Positions 8,506-17,859 are shown, counted from the first letter of the stretch. The stretch is DNA of 64,000 nt from Clostridium sporogenes (GCF_001020205.1 NZ_CP011663.1:2418001-2482000); one strand, 5' to 3'. A program made the numbers and translations. Notes: generated from the letters alone by a model not told the origin.

Positions 8506-9528
8506 TTAGCATAAATTTATTTGAGTTTTAATTCTTTTATCTTTAACTTGAAATCCCATACTAGCATCATCCAATCCATAGGTGTGTGTTATCATCTTTT
8601 TAACTTCATATTTGTTTAAAATTAAAAACTTAATAACCTCATCAAATTCATGTGTTCCTCCAATTGTTCCATGAACTTTAATTGATTTTAAAGTAATTGG
8701 TGATAAAGTTACATTTTTATTAGGATACATTCCTAATGTTATGATATGTCCATTAGGATTGATTAAATATAAAGCTTGCTGAAATGCTTCTATATTTCCA
8801 CTTGCTTCAAAAATAATATCATAGTTACAATGTTTTGAAATTTCACTGTATGAACTATTATTTATTTCAAAGCTTTTTTCACTTGCAAAATTCACATCAA
8901 AAACATTACTAATAAACTCCTTTTTACTATCATCAATTTCCATAAGTTTGATATTACAATAGTTAAACTTAAATTTTAATAATAAATAAATTGATAATCC
9001 TATTGCTCCTCCACCTATTATTAATATGCATCTATCCTTTTTATCTAACATTGATTCTATCTTTTTTATAGCATGCAGTGCTACTGAAAAACATTCTGTT
9101 AGAGCAAGAATATCAAAAGATGTTTCCATTGGTGCTACATATAAATATTTTGTTTCTACAACTGCATATTGTCTTGAATATCCATCAATAGTTATTCCAA
9201 ACTTTTCAATGTTGCTACATAAATTTTTATCTTCTTTACATAAACAACAATTGCCGCACCATTTGGAGCAATCTCCTGTTACCTTATCTCCAATTTTAAT
9301 GTTTGAGGTATCATCATTTATTTTCACAACTTCTCCAGACCACTCATGACCAAAGTATAAAGGATACCTACAAGGTCCACTATAATTACCATAAAATAAT
9401 TTATAATCTGATCCACAAAGACTTATAGTATTTATTTTTACTAAAGCATGTCCTTTAGGTATGTTTTGAGGTATATCTAAATCTATTTTTTTTATTACCT
9501 CGGGAGAAATTAATTTCAATCCCTTCAT
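8506..9528 (-). CDS. Zinc-dependent alcohol dehydrogenase (MDR family), cyclitol operon
   Basis: The start at 9528 is chosen for GGAG 5 bases upstream; the protein has 340 residues. Catalytic zinc ligands are in LCGSDYK and GHEWSGEVV; the structural zinc loop CGNCCLCKEDKNLC has four cysteines, one residue shorter than usual. A Rossmann GGGAIG motif follows at about 165. Among MDR enzymes it recalls L-threonine/sorbitol dehydrogenases and the NAD-dependent 2-deoxy-scyllo-inosamine dehydrogenases (NeoA type) of aminoglycoside pathways. Last gene of the operon with the sugar phosphate cyclase and the isomerase; the likely substrate is a cyclic polyol or its ketone. The family is sure, the substrate is inference from context. 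Confidence 0.82.
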   Translation of the reverse strand: MKGLKLISPEVIKKIDLDIPQNIPKGHALVKINTISLCGSDYKLFYGNYSGPCRYPLYFGHEWSGEVVKINDDTSNIKIGDKVTGDCSKWCGNCCLCKEDKNLCSNIEKFGITIDGYSRQYAVVETKYLYVAPMETSFDILALTECFSVALHAIKKIESMLDKKDRCILIIGGGAIGLSIYLLLKFKFNYCNIKLMEIDDSKKEFISNVFDVNFASEKSFEINNSSYSEISKHCNYDIIFEASGNIEAFQQALYLINPNGHIITLGMYPNKNVTLSPITLKSIKVHGTIGGTHEFDEVIKFLILNKYEVKKMITHTYGLDDASMGFQVKDKRIKTQINLC

Positions 9529-9612
9529 AATAACTCCTTCTTCCAACTTTTTATAAAATTAATGATTACTCTATTATAGATTTTATAAAATTTCATTCAT
9601 AATCATTTAACT

Positions 9613-10470
9613 TTATTGTACTAATTTCATACTAGGAAATTCTCTTATATGCTGTTCTATTTGTTTCAAGTATTTTATACTCTTATCTAAAGCATTATTC
9701 CAGTCATCAGCATGATGATATAGTTCTACACTAATGTAATATTGATAGTTATATTTAATTAAATCTTTAAGAATTGTATTAAAATCAATATCTCCTGTAC
9801 CTGGTATTTGATGATAATGAACTCTATTTTTAATATCTTCTATATGGATATGCCTTGTATAAGGAATACTTTTTCTAATAGATGAAATAGGATCTTCTTC
9901 ACAACAATATACATGTCCAATATCCAAATTCAACATTAATCTTGGATTGTTTATTTCATTAATTAAATTTATAGCTTGTTCTGTTTTTTCAATAAACATA
10001 CCTGGTTCAGGTTCTAAAGCAAATGTTGTGTTTGGGCATTTTAGTAATAAATAATTTATCCCTTGTTTCAAATAATCGTATGCTTCATTACTGGAAACTT
10101 TATCAGATTTGAATCCTGTGGCAAAATTAATTACATCAACACCTAGATATTCAGCAAATTCAGCTGTTTTAACAAGTAATTCAATACGTTTTTTTCTACC
10201 AATAGAATCCTTACAAATTATAGATGGTTCAAACTTATCATCACTTAAAATATTATCACAACCTGTTGCTACATCAGATAAAACTAAGCCAGAACTTTTT
10301 AATGTTGATTTTATTTTTTTCACTTCTTCTATATTAATATTTAATGGATGAAAATGTTGTTTATGCAAAGATATTTCTATTCCATCATAGCCATGATTTG
10401 ATATTTGTTTTATTGCTTCTTCTAATGGCATATTTCTTAATCCATTTGTATTATAAGCAAATTTTAACAT
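9613..10470 (-). CDS. Sugar phosphate isomerase/epimerase (xylose-isomerase-like TIM barrel)
   Basis: The 285-residue protein belongs to the AP-endonuclease-2/xylose-isomerase-like family. The metal-binding residues can be followed along the barrel: E in ALEPEPGM (near 155), D and H in NLDIGH (near 183-186), H and E in HIHIEDIKN, H in HQIPGTGDIDF and E in SVELYHH near the end. Family members isomerise or epimerise sugars and inosose-type cyclitols (IolE/IolI relatives). It sits between the cyclase gene and the dehydrogenase gene with short gaps, on the same strand, which favours a role in the same carbocycle route. Confidence 0.82.
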   Translation of the reverse strand: MLKFAYNTNGLRNMPLEEAIKQISNHGYDGIEISLHKQHFHPLNINIEEVKKIKSTLKSSGLVLSDVATGCDNILSDDKFEPSIICKDSIGRKKRIELLVKTAEFAEYLGVDVINFATGFKSDKVSSNEAYDYLKQGINYLLLKCPNTTFALEPEPGMFIEKTEQAINLINEINNPRLMLNLDIGHVYCCEEDPISSIRKSIPYTRHIHIEDIKNRVHYHQIPGTGDIDFNTILKDLIKYNYQYYISVELYHHADDWNNALDKSIKYLKQIEQHIREFPSMKLVQ

Positions 10471-10552
10471 ATTCTCCTCCTTTAAATTTTGAAATCAAAT
10501 ATCCTATTTTAACTTATACATCTAATATATTTTTATAATAAATTCACTAAAA

Positions 10553-11692
10553 TTAGCATGTTTCTTCTATAGCCTCATTGATTATATTAAAAGGAACTTT
10601 AATCATATAACTACCATCAGTGTTTATGCATTTTCCTATGTTTTCAAGAACAACAAATCTTATACCATTCATATCTTTTTTATTATCTAGTTTTATTCTA
10701 TTAATTATGTCAGAAATTTTTATATTTGAAGGAATTCTAGTAGGTGTCTTCAATGCTGATAATATATCCAAATGCTCCTTAACATCCTGTTTACTTAAGT
10801 AACCAAGTTTTTCACTTACGCGAGCAGCAACCATCATACCAATTGATACACTTTCCCCATGTGATAGTTTTCCATATGAAAGCTTTTCTATTGCATGTCC
10901 AACGGTATGACCATATTCTAGAATCATAGCTAAACCTTTTTCAGTTGGATCTGCTTTCATTATTGGTAACTTTGATTCAATACTCATTTTTACTAAATTA
11001 AAAATACCTTCTTGATTAACATTAAAATCATTTTTAATTACTGATTTAAGTCTATTTAAAAAATCTGCATCATATATGAATCCATTTTTAACAGTTTCAA
11101 CAAAACTACCTCTTATAAATCTTTCACTATCAAATGTTAAGAATGAAGTATCTATAAAATTAAATAAAGGTGTATAATATGATCCAATCATATTCTTACC
11201 ATAAAAAGAATTAATCCCTTGTTTTCTGCTAAGAATGCTATCAGTCTGAGACATAAATGTTGTAGGTATATGAAAAAACCTAATACCTCTAAATGCTAAA
11301 GCAGCAGCCAATCCTGTAATATTCCCTACAACACCTCCACCTAATGAAATTAAAATTGAACTTTTAGTTACATTGTTATCAAATAAATCTTCCATTAAAT
11401 CATTAAACACTTTTATATTTTTATGTTTTTCACCTGATGGGAGTTTAATTAATTTTACTGAAACTTTTTCATTCATATATTCCAATAGTTCATTTCCAAA
11501 CAAATTATATACAACATCATCTGTAATTAAGAAAAACTTATCTGTATTTAAATCCATCATCTTTTCTAATAGACTTTCTCTCCATATATTGCACCCTAAA
11601 TATATTGGGGATGATTCTAATAAATTTGTTTCAAGTTTAACCTCTGGATGATAATAATCATCATTAATTTTTTGTGCTAAATTCATATACAT
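10553..11692 (-). CDS. 2-deoxy-scyllo-inosose synthase-like sugar phosphate cyclase
   Basis: The 379-residue protein is of the dehydroquinate synthase fold: GGGVVGNITG at 118-127 (NAD binding), E199 and K202 in FVETVKN, and EYGHTVGHAIE at 259-269 with H278 as later metal ligand. At the substrate loop it reads DSILSRKQGIN (151-161) followed by GKN, where dehydroquinate synthases have DSSVGGKTGVN; the S-(R/I/L)-KQ form is that of 2-deoxy-scyllo-inosose synthases such as BtrC. DOI synthase converts glucose-6-phosphate to a six-membered carbocycle, the first step to 2-deoxystreptamine. No aminotransferase or glycosyltransferase lies nearby, so the end product is unlikely to be a classical aminoglycoside. 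The start has GGAGG 8 bases upstream. Confidence 0.8.
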   Translation of the reverse strand: MYMNLAQKINDDYYHPEVKLETNLLESSPIYLGCNIWRESLLEKMMDLNTDKFFLITDDVVYNLFGNELLEYMNEKVSVKLIKLPSGEKHKNIKVFNDLMEDLFDNNVTKSSILISLGGGVVGNITGLAAALAFRGIRFFHIPTTFMSQTDSILSRKQGINSFYGKNMIGSYYTPLFNFIDTSFLTFDSERFIRGSFVETVKNGFIYDADFLNRLKSVIKNDFNVNQEGIFNLVKMSIESKLPIMKADPTEKGLAMILEYGHTVGHAIEKLSYGKLSHGESVSIGMMVAARVSEKLGYLSKQDVKEHLDILSALKTPTRIPSNIKISDIINRIKLDNKKDMNGIRFVVLENIGKCINTDGSYMIKVPFNIINEAIEETC

Positions 11693-11814
11693 TTTGCATT
11701 CCTCCTGTTTGTTTTCTCATTAATTTATATAATATGTTTTTTAATAAAACTACTCTGATAAATAAAATAATCTGCTATTATTTTAAATCAAAATACCACT
11801 CCTTTGCTGCTTAT

Positions 11815-11831
11815 TGAATATCATTATCAAT
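11815..11831 (-). promoter_or_regulatory. Fur-box-like palindrome upstream of the cyclitol operon
   Basis: On the minus strand TTGATAATGATATTCAA resembles the Fur 7-1-7 consensus TGATAAT-N-ATTATCA with two mismatches. A second TTTTGATAACAATTA-like half lies nearby at 11836-11850. It is about 125 bases upstream of the cyclase start. AT-rich clostridial DNA gives such matches by chance, so this is a weak call. Confidence 0.3.
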
Positions 11832-11976
11832 ACTTTTTGATAACAATTACCATTTTAATCCTTTTTGTAAAATTTGTAAATATTTTTCTATTAATTATTA
11901 AATAAATTTCGTATTACAAATTTCGATAAACTTACTAGTTATTTTTGTTATTAAAAAATTAAAAGGGATACGAATG

Positions 11977-12020
11977 AAAGACCCAAACACTAGATATTTA
12001 CTAATGTTCAGGTCTTTTTT
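11977..12020 (+). terminator. Plus-strand terminator-like hairpin without an upstream plus gene
   Basis: AAAGACC (11977-11983) pairs with GGTCTTT, extended inside by AACA-TAG/CTA-TGTT, and TTTTTT follows directly on the plus strand. The nearest plus-strand gene lies many kilobases upstream. It could end a small rightward RNA from the 11693-11976 gap, or act as a weaker minus-strand terminator after the histidine kinase gene. The rest of the 11693-12134 gap shows no gene. Confidence 0.5.
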
Positions 12021-12134
12021 ATACACTAAATTCCAATTTTCCCTTCAAAAAACATATCCTAAGTTCTATTATTTTTCTAAAGAAAATGACTTTTCAGTAT
12101 TTTATTTATATCTATATCCTCTAATAATTTTTCC

Positions 12135-13154
12135 TTAATCATCTGTAAAAGTTACCATACTTGACAGAGGAAATATCAATGTAACTTTAGTTTCCTTATT
12201 TACCTCAGAGACAATAATAATTTTTAGCCCCAATTTTGAACAAAGCTTTTCACATAGATACAAGCCCATTCCTGTACTTTTGCTAAATTTCCTTCCATTT
12301 TCACCGGTAAATCCTTTTTCAAAGACTCTATTTATATCTTTGTCTATTATACCTGCTCCATTATCTTCTATGGTTAACATTACTGAATTAGCTTTCTTAA
12401 TTGAATATATACTTATCATTGGCTCTTTGCTATTTGAGTACTTTATAGAGTTTACTATTATCTGATTAATAATAAATTCAACCCATTTTCCATCACTATG
12501 CACAATTTCATCAATATCTTTTATATCTAATTTTATTTTCTTATGAATAAAATCTCTATAATTTCTTTTAATTACATTCCTTACTGCTAAGTCAAGGTTA
12601 ATTTGTTTTATGATATAATCTTTACTCACATTATTGCTTCGAGAATAATAAAGCACCTGTTCTACAAATCCCTCAATTCTATCCATCTGAAAGTCTATTT
12701 TATTAGTTACTTCGTTTCTATTATTTTCAATTATCAGCTTTGTAGAGGCTATTGGTGTTTTAATTTCATGTACCCATGTCTCTATGTATTCTCTATAATC
12801 TTCTTGCATATCCTTATAGTATTTTACATTTTCATGCATATCTCTGCTTATCTCTTTAAGTATAGAATTAAGCTTTTCCCCTTCTATAAAGTTTGCTTCC
12901 TTTATTATTTCTGGGAGTAAATATTTGTTATCTAAGTTTTCTAATATGCTATCAACTTCATCATAATAATTTTTATATTTTATGAATTCCAAGGCCATAT
13001 ATGAAACTAATGGCAAAAACCAAATACAAAATGCAGATAAAATTATAATTAAACTAACTTTAATAGCAGCCATTATAGCCGCTATTACAATAAATATTAG
13101 TATATTACATATTATTACTACCATTTTGTCTTTAATAAATTCACCTATACTCAT
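12135..13154 (-). CDS. BceS-type intramembrane-sensing histidine kinase
   Basis: The 339-residue kinase has two close N-terminal membrane segments (about 10-35 and 38-58) with almost no extracellular loop, the hallmark of BceS/GraS-like kinases that sense through an ABC transporter. The H box is ETWVHEIKTPIAS near 133, followed by N, G1 (IEDNGAGI) and G2 (STGMGLYL) boxes. It overlaps the response regulator gene by 4 bases. Partner transporter genes of the Bce type lie at 25120-32228, about 12 kb away, separated by other operons, and carry the promoters this system probably controls. Confidence 0.9.
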   Translation of the reverse strand: MSIGEFIKDKMVVIICNILIFIVIAAIMAAIKVSLIIILSAFCIWFLPLVSYMALEFIKYKNYYDEVDSILENLDNKYLLPEIIKEANFIEGEKLNSILKEISRDMHENVKYYKDMQEDYREYIETWVHEIKTPIASTKLIIENNRNEVTNKIDFQMDRIEGFVEQVLYYSRSNNVSKDYIIKQINLDLAVRNVIKRNYRDFIHKKIKLDIKDIDEIVHSDGKWVEFIINQIIVNSIKYSNSKEPMISIYSIKKANSVMLTIEDNGAGIIDKDINRVFEKGFTGENGRKFSKSTGMGLYLCEKLCSKLGLKIIIVSEVNKETKVTLIFPLSSMVTFTDD

Positions 13155-13822
13155 GGCATTATATACCCTAACCCTCTCCTTGTTTCTATTGGATTCTCTA
13201 TACCTATCTCTTGAAGCTTTTTTCTTAATCTATTAATATTAACAGTTAAGGTGCTATCATCTACAAAATAATCTGATTTCCACAAGTATTCCATGAGTAA
13301 ATCTCTTTTTACTATATTACCCTTGTTATTTATTAAATAGGAAAGTATCTTAACCTCATTTTTAGTTAACTCTAAGGATTTATCTTTATAAATAACCGTT
13401 GCATTTGAAAGATTTAAATTAAAATCTCTGTAATTTAATATATTATTAGTTTTTAAATTTCCATAGGTTCTTTTTAATATATTTGTTATCCTTGCCAATA
13501 ATATTTCTGTGTTATATGGCTTTGTTATAAAATCATCTGCCCCTAAATTTATGCTCATTAATTCATCTACATCACTATCTCTACTTGTAACTATTATAAT
13601 TGGAACATCTGAAGTCTTACGTATTTCTCTGCATATATAATAACCATCATATAGTGGAAGATTTATGTCTAATAATATAAGGTTTGCATTCTCATTTTCA
13701 ACATATTTTATTATATTATTAAAATCTATAGGTGCTTTTACTTCATATCCATATTTTATTAAAAAATTTTGTAATTCTTCTCTTATAACTTCATCATCCT
13801 CAATAATAACAATTTTTTTCAT
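13151..13822 (-). CDS. OmpR-family response regulator (BceR/GraR-like)
   Basis: The 223-residue protein has a receiver domain with IIEDDEV at the start, phosphoacceptor D52 in LILLDINLPLYDGY and VTSRDSD plus KPYN later, then a winged-helix DNA-binding domain ending ETRRGLGYIMP. It is the first gene of the two-component operon; its own upstream gap (13823-14018) keeps fragments related to the 3' end of the bceB genes. The four dyad-bearing promoters in this window are its best candidate targets. Confidence 0.92.
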   Translation of the reverse strand: MKKIVIIEDDEVIREELQNFLIKYGYEVKAPIDFNNIIKYVENENANLILLDINLPLYDGYYICREIRKTSDVPIIIVTSRDSDVDELMSINLGADDFITKPYNTEILLARITNILKRTYGNLKTNNILNYRDFNLNLSNATVIYKDKSLELTKNEVKILSYLINNKGNIVKRDLLMEYLWKSDYFVDDSTLTVNINRLRKKLQEIGIENPIETRRGLGYIMP

Positions 13823-13841
13823 TAATTACTTCCCTCCCTAA

Positions 13842-13935
13842 CATAGAATATAAGACTATTAAACTTTGGAAAACAAAATCTAATAGCCTTAATCATTATT
13901 ATAAGATTAAATATCACTTTTTACCATATTTTTTG
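13842..13935 (-). pseudogene. bceB 3'-end remnant upstream of the response regulator
   Basis: The segment 13842-13871 (AACATAGAATATAAG then CTATTAAA) closely matches 25100-25129 at the end of bceB1, and 13884-13933 matches the tail and downstream sequence of bceB3 (GATTAAATAT-ACTTT...ATATTTTT). This is what would remain if a bceB gene once abutted the two-component genes and was split when the present neighbours were inserted. Confidence 0.55.
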
Positions 13936-13936
13936 A

Positions 13937-13966
13937 TTAATATCCTCATATCTTACATATAACAAA
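13937..13966. repeat. 30-bp direct repeat flanking the ABC/peptidase operon, left copy
   Basis: This 30-base stretch reads TTAATATC-Y-TCATAT-Y-TTACATATAACAAA and matches 17860-17889 at 28 of 30 positions in the same orientation. The two copies bracket the operon 14019-17831. They could be a recombination scar or a sign that the operon arrived as a unit. Confidence 0.75.
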
Positions 13967-14018
13967 CTGCCTACAATTGTTATAACAAACTATTGAAAAG
14001 ATTATTTCAATAAAATAC

Positions 14019-14729
14019 TTACTTTTTCTTTTGGATACCAGATAGTATCATCATTCCAAGTCCAGTTAGTCCATATATAACTTTTCCAATTACTACGCTT
14101 ACAGGTATTGAGAATGCTGGTTCAACTAAATCAAGAGATTCTGGATATTTTGTAAAGAAGTTTCCTCCAAATAAATCAACTGCATATGGCAATGGAATGA
14201 AGCTTACTAATATCACCGCTGCCATAAGTATAAAAATTACTCCTTGGTGATATCGCCCTCCCAAAGTTCCTAAGCCAAACATAAACAGCATAGCTGGTAG
14301 CAGTGTTATGACTGCCGGCAACACAAGCTTTCCAAAATTAGTAAAGTTAAAATTCACAGCATAGAAGTACAAACTATAGACAATAGGAACCGCAGAAATT
14401 AAAACAAAGCCTATAATAATAGTTCCAAAGCGAATCATTTGAAACTTAAATGGGTCAATAGGAGTTGCTTTAGTTAACACCTGTACGCTCTTTTCCTGTT
14501 TTTGATAAAGAAAAGATATAAAAAATAGCAGTGTAACAAGCAATATTGGCAACACTTTAGCAAGGTATGTTCCATAGCTCCAGCCAGAGAATGGGGCCGT
14601 ATTTGAAATCCCAAGAATTATCTCTCCACGCATAACTTCATAGCTATACAAAGCAGAAATAATAAGTAATCCTAAGAAAAATTTATTTATAATCAGCCTT
14701 TTAAGTTCATATTTAAATATTCTATTCAA
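14019..14729 (-). CDS. ABC-2 type transporter permease subunit
   Basis: The 236-residue protein has about six membrane helices (10-30, 57-73, 104-126, 138-160, 167-180 and 208-228). It begins MNRIFKYELKRLI, typical of ABC-2 permeases. It overlaps the 3' end of the permease/peptidase fusion gene by 8 bases, so the two are translationally coupled. It probably pairs with the membrane part of that fusion and the ATPase at 16956-17831 to form one exporter. Confidence 0.8.
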   Translation of the reverse strand: MNRIFKYELKRLIINKFFLGLLIISALYSYEVMRGEIILGISNTAPFSGWSYGTYLAKVLPILLVTLLFFISFLYQKQEKSVQVLTKATPIDPFKFQMIRFGTIIIGFVLISAVPIVYSLYFYAVNFNFTNFGKLVLPAVITLLPAMLFMFGLGTLGGRYHQGVIFILMAAVILVSFIPLPYAVDLFGGNFFTKYPESLDLVEPAFSIPVSVVIGKVIYGLTGLGMMILSGIQKKK

Positions 14730-16953
14730 GGTTTAACTCCTCCCCTTTTAGCTCACAAGCATTTAAAAAATCCTGCCATGTAATTTGTGTTTTTGATTTA
14801 TTTTTATATAATTTAGCTAAAATTTCATCCATTTTATCTTCGCCCCCCACTAACTTTGAGGCTTTCAAAATTTGAAGAGGTAATTTTGAGTATTGTCGCA
14901 AGACTCTATCATTGCCATCAATATCTTGAACATACCTTTTGGGCAATATTTTTAAATATTCTGGATGCCTAGTATAAAAATTATTATTATTTTCTTTCAC
15001 ACGAGCCTTCCATATGTCCACATAATTTTTTTTGGCATATTCTTCTCCATGGGTTTTCTTAGCAACTCGGTAAGTTGTATAAACAGCAAGGCCTTCCGCT
15101 GACCAATTTCTATTATTCCCCCCGGAACCTACAGTGTGCACTCCCCACCACTGATGAGCAAGTTCATGAGCCAGTGTTTCAGCAGCAGATGCTCCCTTTG
15201 ATTTATCACTTAAATTTTCATCATTAAAACAGAATTCTCCTATGGTACTATAATTAGGCAATGCTAGTCCTCCTGGAAATAAGGCTGTTTTTTCTACTAT
15301 TTTTAAGGGTGAATTTTTAGCAACATTATTTAACTTTCCATAATGACTAATACAATAATCAATAGTATCCTTCATCACTTTTTCAGCACTCATATTTTTC
15401 ATAGTATCCTCATGTTTACTGCTATAGTAAAAGTTTATGGGCATTTCTTCATTACTGAGCTGCTTCATAACATAATCACCCGCCATTAAAGAGAATCGAG
15501 TTCCCCTAAGATGAACAAGCCATGTTTTCTTATCCCCATCCTCTGAAAGTAACTTCGTGCTATCCCCAGTTAAGTTTGCTACTGCTTTACCGTTCTCATT
15601 CTCTTGTGATGGATCCACTACTGGCATAATCCCAGCAGGCATGGTAAGCTTACATGCAAGTTCAGGATTATCCTTGCTGTTTGCTACTTTTATATTAGGA
15701 ATAAAACCACTGTCTAAATCTATATATTTGTTGCTAATATTAGTATTCAGAAGAAAATCACTCAAGAAATATAGAATTTTAGGCCTTCCCTCATATTCTA
15801 TAGCGAGCTTAATATTCTTTTCCTTAGGTACATTAAATATAATATTATTTCTTATGTCTTTTAATTTTTTAAATGTGACCTTTTTATCATTTACAATTAT
15901 TTGATGAATATTATATCCTGGATTTATTGTAAATCTACATTCCTGTTTACTGTTGCTCAAATTTTGAAGCGAGTACACTGCCTTTCCAGAAAGACTCCCT
16001 TTGCTTCCATTAAATGAAATTTTCAAATCACTGTTTAAGAACTGAATCTCTTTATTCACCTTATCAGAACTGTCCGCCGAATCATTATTAATCATTTCAA
16101 TAATTCCTTCTTTAGATACCAGAAAAACATCAGGTTGATTTATAAAAGCATAGCATCCACTACCAATCATTGCTACAGCAATTAAAGGAATATAAACTTT
16201 CCTTGAATTATAAAGCATAGAACCCAATATTCTTTTGCCATAACATCGTACACTTAACAACCCAATTAACCACAAACCACCAAATATTAAAAACCAAAAT
16301 AGTCTATTATGCTTCATTAAACGAAATATTTGTGTATTACTAAAATAATCTGACAGTGCTGGAACTGAAGGTTTTATCCAATGCAGAATATTTCCAATAG
16401 GTAAACCTTCAATTAAGTTTGGTAGCATTAATAGAATAAATGCAGCCATACTAAGATCTATACGATAGAAAATCTGATAAAGCGCAGAAGCTGCTAAAAT
16501 TGATAGCAGTATAGATGGAAGTATCAAAAGAAAGAAGCTATTTAAGTAGGTATATCCATCAAAAACATTACCCATTTTTATAACTGTATATGGATAATAA
16601 AGGGCTGAAGTAATAGAAACAGTAACAGTGGCCGCTATTCCTATGGTAAATAATCTCCCCGCATTTAGTACCAAGGGAGATACAATACTATTTGTTAGTC
16701 CTTCTATTTCATATTTATGTACCCTATTGAACTCTAACAGGGTTAGTATTGCAAATAAAATCCCTCCACCTACCGCTCCAGCAATAGATGGATTTCCAAT
16801 AAATTTGCCGCTTAACGTTCCCTCAAGCATGCCATTATTGTACAGTTTATATCCAGCCATTGGGCAAAGCATAGTTAATATCATAATTAAATAAACAATT
16901 TTTGAATGGGAAATACGATTTAATTCCACCCTTAAATAGGAAAAGAAATTCAT
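14722..16953 (-). CDS. ABC permease fused to M1 family metallopeptidase
   Basis: The 743-residue protein joins an N-terminal ABC-2-like membrane part (six or seven helices up to about residue 265) to an extracytoplasmic M1 aminopeptidase domain. The zinc site is HELAHQWWGVH followed 19 residues later by the glutamate of WSAEGLAVY; GGLALPNYS takes the place of the GAMEN loop. Such fusions occur with an ABC-2 permease and an ATPase, as here. The domain probably processes peptides outside the membrane. Its substrate is unknown; control by a Bce-type promoter would fit peptide antibiotic stress. Base composition is less AT-rich than the neighbouring bce genes. Confidence 0.85.
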   Translation of the reverse strand: MNFFSYLRVELNRISHSKIVYLIMILTMLCPMAGYKLYNNGMLEGTLSGKFIGNPSIAGAVGGGILFAILTLLEFNRVHKYEIEGLTNSIVSPLVLNAGRLFTIGIAATVTVSITSALYYPYTVIKMGNVFDGYTYLNSFFLLILPSILLSILAASALYQIFYRIDLSMAAFILLMLPNLIEGLPIGNILHWIKPSVPALSDYFSNTQIFRLMKHNRLFWFLIFGGLWLIGLLSVRCYGKRILGSMLYNSRKVYIPLIAVAMIGSGCYAFINQPDVFLVSKEGIIEMINNDSADSSDKVNKEIQFLNSDLKISFNGSKGSLSGKAVYSLQNLSNSKQECRFTINPGYNIHQIIVNDKKVTFKKLKDIRNNIIFNVPKEKNIKLAIEYEGRPKILYFLSDFLLNTNISNKYIDLDSGFIPNIKVANSKDNPELACKLTMPAGIMPVVDPSQENENGKAVANLTGDSTKLLSEDGDKKTWLVHLRGTRFSLMAGDYVMKQLSNEEMPINFYYSSKHEDTMKNMSAEKVMKDTIDYCISHYGKLNNVAKNSPLKIVEKTALFPGGLALPNYSTIGEFCFNDENLSDKSKGASAAETLAHELAHQWWGVHTVGSGGNNRNWSAEGLAVYTTYRVAKKTHGEEYAKKNYVDIWKARVKENNNNFYTRHPEYLKILPKRYVQDIDGNDRVLRQYSKLPLQILKASKLVGGEDKMDEILAKLYKNKSKTQITWQDFLNACELKGEELNLE

Positions 16954-16955
16954 GA

Positions 16956-17831
16956 CTATTTCACCTCTTTCTCCATAATAAGATACATATAGGCATCCTC
17001 AAGAGTAGGCTCCACAGCTTCTGCAAAAGCTGGAAGTGTTTCCGCTACAATACGGCAGGCAATACCACTGGCTGTGTTAACCCTTGATGTTATCTTATAA
17101 TCTCCCCTTTCCTTTTCTCCTATTCTTTCTTCAAACACTCCAACATGATTGTGTGCCAAGACAATCAATTCCTCTGGTGTACCTGTAAATAAAATTTGCC
17201 CATGATTAATAACAATCAGTTTATCACATACTGATTGTACATCTTCAATTATATGGGTAGATAATAAGACAATTTTATCCTGTGCAGTCTTAGAAAATAA
17301 ATTACGGAAATTAATACGTTCCTCAGGATCAAGTCCAACGGTTGGCTCATCAAAAATTAATAATTCTGGATTACCCATAAGAGCTTGGGCAATGCCTACA
17401 CGCTGCCTTTGACCGCCAGATAAAGTGGAAATACGTGCTTTACGTTTTTCTGTTAGATTTGTCTTCTCAATAACCTCTTTAATAACCTTCTTACTATTTT
17501 TAATTCCTTTTAGTGCTGCCATATAATCTAAAAACTGCCAGACGGTAAGTTCATCATAAAGTCCAAAAGATTGTGGTAAATATCCTAGACTTGCTTTTAG
17601 CTTTCTTTCATTTTTAAGTAAGGGCACACCATCTATAAGAATTTCTCCGCTAGTTGGTATCAACTCTGCTACAAGTAGTTTCATAAGTGTTGACTTTCCT
17701 GCTCCATTGGGTCCTAAAAATCCAATAAGACTTGGACTTTCTATTTGCAATGAAACATCCTTTAATGCTTTTTTACCAACCTTTTTACCAGCTTTATATA
17801 TCATATTTAAATTTTCAACTGAAATTTTCAT
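16956..17831 (-). CDS. ABC transporter ATP-binding protein of the peptidase exporter
   Basis: The 291-residue ATPase has Walker A LGPNGAGKST, signature LSGGQRQRVGIAQ, Walker B LLIFDEPTVGLDPEE and the switch histidine in LLSTHIIED. The C-terminal 70 residues follow the DrrA-like pattern. It is the first gene of the operon; the gap to the permease/peptidase gene is 2 bases. Upstream lie a 42-codon bceB tail and a bce-type promoter. Confidence 0.92.
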   Translation of the reverse strand: MKISVENLNMIYKAGKKVGKKALKDVSLQIESPSLIGFLGPNGAGKSTLMKLLVAELIPTSGEILIDGVPLLKNERKLKASLGYLPQSFGLYDELTVWQFLDYMAALKGIKNSKKVIKEVIEKTNLTEKRKARISTLSGGQRQRVGIAQALMGNPELLIFDEPTVGLDPEERINFRNLFSKTAQDKIVLLSTHIIEDVQSVCDKLIVINHGQILFTGTPEELIVLAHNHVGVFEERIGEKERGDYKITSRVNTASGIACRIVAETLPAFAEAVEPTLEDAYMYLIMEKEVK

Positions 17832-17859
17832 AGTTTTATCATCCTTTCATATGCCTTAT

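Noticed and set aside
8506..11692. Complete aminoglycoside (2-deoxystreptamine) cluster
   Set aside because: No PLP aminotransferase, glycosyltransferase or resistance gene is adjacent; only the cyclase type suggests it.
11977..12020. T-box or other amino-acid riboswitch
   Set aside because: No specifier loop or GGTGG-type T-box sequence; just one hairpin with a T tail.
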